Shown: in pieces, positions 5,937 to 6,470 of the stretch | Numbering within the stretch: position 1 is the stretch's first letter | How the letters are laid out: each line of letters begins with the position of its first letter | From: Bacillota bacterium | GTDB taxonomy: Bacteria > Bacillota_E > Sulfobacillia > Sulfobacillales > Sulfobacillaceae | Assembly (NCBI GenBank): GCA_021802375.1 | Contig: JAKAAL010000255.1 | Coordinates: 1-6,470, forward strand | Direction: 5' to 3' | Length of the DNA stretch: 6,470 bases | The notes under the pieces: model-generated | What the model saw: the letters and a program-made list of their open reading frames with translations, nothing else | Database searches by the model: none | Told to the model about the DNA's origin: nothing | Position numbers and translations under genes: made by a program

Positions 5937-6470
5937 ATGGCGCGACAAAGACTACTCACGGTCCCTTTATTATCCGCGACGTTACTAGCTCTGACCGGCT
6001 GCGGAATCTCTCATGCCGGCGCCGGAACCAGCGCTCCCCATACGGGTGGCACCATTGTGATTGCCATGCCGCCGCAGCTTTCCCCCAACGGATTTTTCCC
6101 AGTCATGTCTACCACCACCTATTCCAACATCGATAATCAGATGCAGGCGTTGATGTATAAGCCCCTTTTATTCATCACCCCTTCGGACGGTATCGATTAT
6201 CATCGCTCGATTGCCTCAGATGTAACTTGGAATAAGGCCGGCACGGTCTACACCATTACCCTAGGCCACCGCTATCGCTGGTCCAATGGGACCCCCATTA
6301 CCGCACAGGATATTGTGTTTGACTGGTCGATTATGAAAGCCGCTAGCCAATCGCAAGCCCCATGGCTCTTTGGGGGGGCCGGTTTTGGCGGCATCCCCAC
6401 CCGGTGGTCCAGTGTTGTCGCCAAAAACGCCAACACGGTGGTGGTGACGTTAACTCAGCCCTCTAACAGA
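5937..6470 (+). CDS. ABC importer substrate-binding lipoprotein, family 5 (peptide/solute), 3' end cut
   Basis: The frame opens at ATG 5937, with AAAGGAG 10 bases upstream, and stays open to the right edge (178 residues; such proteins usually have 500-600). A short basic start (MARQR), a hydrophobic stretch and the lipobox L19-T20-G21-C22 form a lipoprotein signal peptide. C22 would become the lipid-anchored first residue on the outer face of the membrane. After a short Ser/Gly/Thr-rich linker comes the domain start GGTIVIAMPP (37-46). A typical family 5 stretch follows, with TVYTITLGHRYRWSNGTPIT and then AQDIVFDW, equivalent to the WxDGxPxTAxDVxFxW motif of OppA/DppA-like proteins. Partner permease and ATPase genes are expected to the right, outside the window. 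The ligand could be a peptide, a nickel complex or a sugar oligomer; the sequence does not decide. Confidence 0.93.
   Translation, partial: MARQRLLTVPLLSATLLALTGCGISHAGAGTSAPHTGGTIVIAMPPQLSPNGFFPVMSTTTYSNIDNQMQALMYKPLLFITPSDGIDYHRSIASDVTWNKAGTVYTITLGHRYRWSNGTPITAQDIVFDWSIMKAASQSQAPWLFGGAGFGGIPTRWSSVVAKNANTVVVTLTQPSNR

Overview
The window looks like chromosomal sequence from a Gram-positive bacterium, most likely a Firmicute. GC content is moderate (a little over half by eye). Every confident gene has a strong AGGAGG-type ribosome binding site, and there is a Firmicute-style lipoprotein binding protein of the family 5 peptide/solute type. The overall look recalls moderately thermophilic acidophiles such as Sulfobacillus, but that is inference and no taxonomic marker is present.

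Layout. Positions 1-3004 hold a minus-strand glyoxylate-shunt operon, read right to left: malate synthase A (aceB), isocitrate lyase (aceA, start overlapping the aceB stop by 4 bp), then a small three-CxxC zinc-ribbon-like protein that runs off the left edge. A 463-bp intergenic region (3005-3467) follows. It holds a -10-like element, a 34-bp dyad-symmetric site centred on ACGT, a cluster of GACAA/TTGTC half-sites and two small hairpins. Divergent from aceB is a 450-residue cysteine-free protein of unknown function (3468-4820, plus strand) with an acidic helical body and an extremely basic tail. Just downstream is what appears to be a 45-codon reading frame broken by a 5-bp tandem duplication (4850-4992). 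A classical NAD(P)-dependent short-chain dehydrogenase (4986-5741, minus strand) converges on it. Divergent from that, the 5' part of a lipoprotein substrate-binding protein of an ABC importer (5937 to the right edge) ends the window.

How the genes fit together. Isocitrate lyase splits isocitrate into succinate and glyoxylate, and malate synthase condenses glyoxylate with acetyl-CoA to malate. Together they bypass the decarboxylating TCA steps and allow growth on acetate, fatty acids or other C2 sources. Their 4-bp overlap argues for translational coupling. The divergent unknown protein may share the control region, but nothing in its sequence links it to carbon metabolism. The dehydrogenase and the importer protein look like an unrelated catabolic/uptake neighbourhood.

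The points most worth a second look are the aceB upstream dyad, the zinc-ribbon protein in the ace operon, the unknown protein whose tail resembles a SEC-C motif without its cysteines, and the broken small gene. No CRISPR array, insertion sequence, tRNA, rRNA or convincing intrinsic terminator was seen.
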